Shown in pieces: positions 62,881-64,000 of a stretch of DNA of 64,000 nucleotides. Both the position numbers and the translations under genes were made by a program. This DNA is from an uncultured Lachnospiraceae bacterium (GTDB lineage Bacteria; Bacillota; Clostridia; Lachnospirales; Lachnospiraceae). The notes under the pieces were generated by a model. The model made no database searches. It was not told the DNA's origin and was given only the letters and a program-made list of their open reading frames with translations. The stretch lies in the NCBI GenBank assembly GCA_902774915.1, contig CACYKH010000002.1, positions 186,001-250,000 of the forward strand. The letters are read 5' to 3'. How positions within the stretch are numbered: position 1 is the first letter of the stretch; each line of letters opens with the position of its first letter.

Positions 62881-64000
62881 CTTTTTGCCCTTCTTTATAT
62901 CTGTGTATATCATAAAGAATTATTACTGCATAAATGATCATAAGTACCACTTCTGATATAACTAATGAATAGCTTCCTCCATTTTGTCCAAATCTATGGA
63001 TAAGAGGTTGATTAATAACAAAGTTAAGCACAAATGCAATCACTACACCTACTATCAGCTGTGTAGACTCTCTTATAGCTATTAATATTCCCGCAAAGAA
63101 CCATACACTTGCATATAGGAAAGTACACCATATAAGTGGAAGTAGCAGGTCATCATGACTCGCTATCTTCGAATTATAAAGTAATTCCAAAGCCCAGTGT
63201 CCGAGGAAGTGGCCTGCTGCAGTAAGTACTATGAACCCCGCTATTATCACAAGGATTATTTTCTTTAAGTATCCTACGAACTTTTTCTTATTTCCATCAA
63301 GGTATGTTTTAGCTATACCAGGAAGGAATGGGGAATAAATGACACTTGCAGTTAGCTGTATTATTATTGTTGGTGATGCAATGGTTGAGTAAACACCTAA
63401 ATCTTCAACACCACAGATATCTTTTATGCTTACTCTAACAACCGTTGCCAGAGACGCTGACATAAAGTAATAAACCACAAGCTTAGAACATGCTTTAAGC
63501 AGTCTCCAAACCTTTTTATTCTTTAGTGTGAATCCTATCTTTCCTAAATCCACAATTTTACGGGTCATTCTCTTATCATAGAATTCAAGTATAGCGAAAT
63601 CACAAAGAGCCATTACTATAAATGTAATATACAGTTCCTGTGTTAATAAGAATACCCCCACAAAAGCTATAAGTTGGAGAGTACCCCTAGCTATAAAGGA
63701 TTTTCCTATTACGTCAAATCTCCAGTTAACCTGGAGAACACCCTGATAAACATCCTCAGTAGAATCTACCATTCTGATGATCATATATATCAAAATACAG
63801 ATTACTTCTTTAGGCGAGGATTTGATTGCTATAGAATAAACAACACACGCCAGATATGCCACAAGGCATGTAATACGGCGACTAAGTATGTAATTCTCAT
63901 TTGTATAGACTTTCTTGATATCTGATATCTGAAAGCTTCTCATTCCAAAGGATCCAATGCTTGTGAAAGAATTTGTTACCGTCATGGCAAGTCCAAAAAC
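62864..64000 (-). CDS. Polysaccharide flippase (Wzx/MATE type), N-terminus cut by window edge
   Basis: The frame is open to the window end (VFGLAMTV before MTVTN), so the gene starts outside. About 378 residues visible with about ten hydrophobic helices and the family pattern SPTIIIQLTASVIYSPFLPGIAK, followed by EVVLMIIYAVIILYD and a charged tail. Moves undecaprenyl-linked repeat units across the membrane. Confidence 0.8.
   Translation of the reverse strand, partial: VFGLAMTVTNSFTSIGSFGMRSFQISDIKKVYTNENYILSRRITCLVAYLACVVYSIAIKSSPKEVICILIYMIIRMVDSTEDVYQGVLQVNWRFDVIGKSFIARGTLQLIAFVGVFLLTQELYITFIVMALCDFAILEFYDKRMTRKIVDLGKIGFTLKNKKVWRLLKACSKLVVYYFMSASLATVVRVSIKDICGVEDLGVYSTIASPTIIIQLTASVIYSPFLPGIAKTYLDGNKKKFVGYLKKIILVIIAGFIVLTAAGHFLGHWALELLYNSKIASHDDLLLPLIWCTFLYASVWFFAGILIAIRESTQLIVGVVIAFVLNFVINQPLIHRFGQNGGSYSLVISEVVLMIIYAVIILYDIHRYKEGQKDGNPV

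Overview
The window reads as a chromosomal segment of an anaerobic Gram-positive bacterium of the Clostridia, most likely Lachnospiraceae (Butyrivibrio/Pseudobutyrivibrio-like). Support: T-box leaders on tRNA-synthetase operons, a GatCAB amidotransferase, a pyrophosphate-type phosphofructokinase, choline-binding-type cell-wall repeats and AT-rich intergenic DNA. The genus is inference. Every gene is on the minus strand except one transposase, so operons are read from high to low coordinates.

1-36.6 kb is mostly core. It holds an argJ-argB pair next to a cut comEA, two cell-wall proteins (a SleB-type hydrolase and an amidase-fold lipoprotein that has lost most zinc ligands), a membrane GDPD, queA, pheST with a T-box, gltX, a YihY protein, a 6S RNA, PPi-type pfk, an LCP protein, three polysaccharide genes (GT2, polyprenyl-phosphate sugar transferase, rfbB), gatB-gatA-[aspS::gatC] with a T-box, a 1094-residue autolysin, and rfbA plus a large GT2. 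Two copies of a 57-bp repeat with AATAAGTCA/TGACTTATT ends, and one 22-bp minimal copy, sit between genes.

36.6-45.9 kb: an XRE regulator, a flavin reductase-rubredoxin fusion, then an operon of aldolase, acetolactate-synthase-like TPP enzyme, SDR, polytopic membrane protein and phosphonopyruvate decarboxylase. Three places (36.6, 37.9 and 45.8 kb) carry the same composite element: a terminator hairpin whose loop holds a TTGAGR -35 hexamer, exactly 17 bp from a TAGAAT -10.

45.9-52.7 kb is a defence island: RloA (AAA ATPase), RloB, a ThsB-like TIR protein, two more TIR proteins and a small three-helix SLATT-like membrane protein in one tight operon. Beside it lies an ISL3-type insertion sequence with TTAGGG-rich ends, which truncates a membrane-protein gene.

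52.7-64 kb is a surface-glycan operon built around phosphonate chemistry: flippase, two LicD-type transferases, an SDR, a nucleotidyltransferase, an unknown Rossmann enzyme, a three-domain protein (MobA-like nucleotidyltransferase, HxGH cytidylyltransferase, iron alcohol dehydrogenase) and PEP mutase fused to a paralogous HxGH domain. With the decarboxylase at 38 kb this gives a readable route: PEP, phosphonopyruvate, phosphonoacetaldehyde, 2-hydroxyethylphosphonate, CMP-activated phosphonate, LicD transfer to a glycan. The defence island sits between the two halves.

The most promising material for new biology is the phosphonate-glycan locus with its fusions, the multi-TIR/SLATT/RloAB operon, and the repeated terminator-promoter elements. 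All calls come from reading the sequence; no database search was run.
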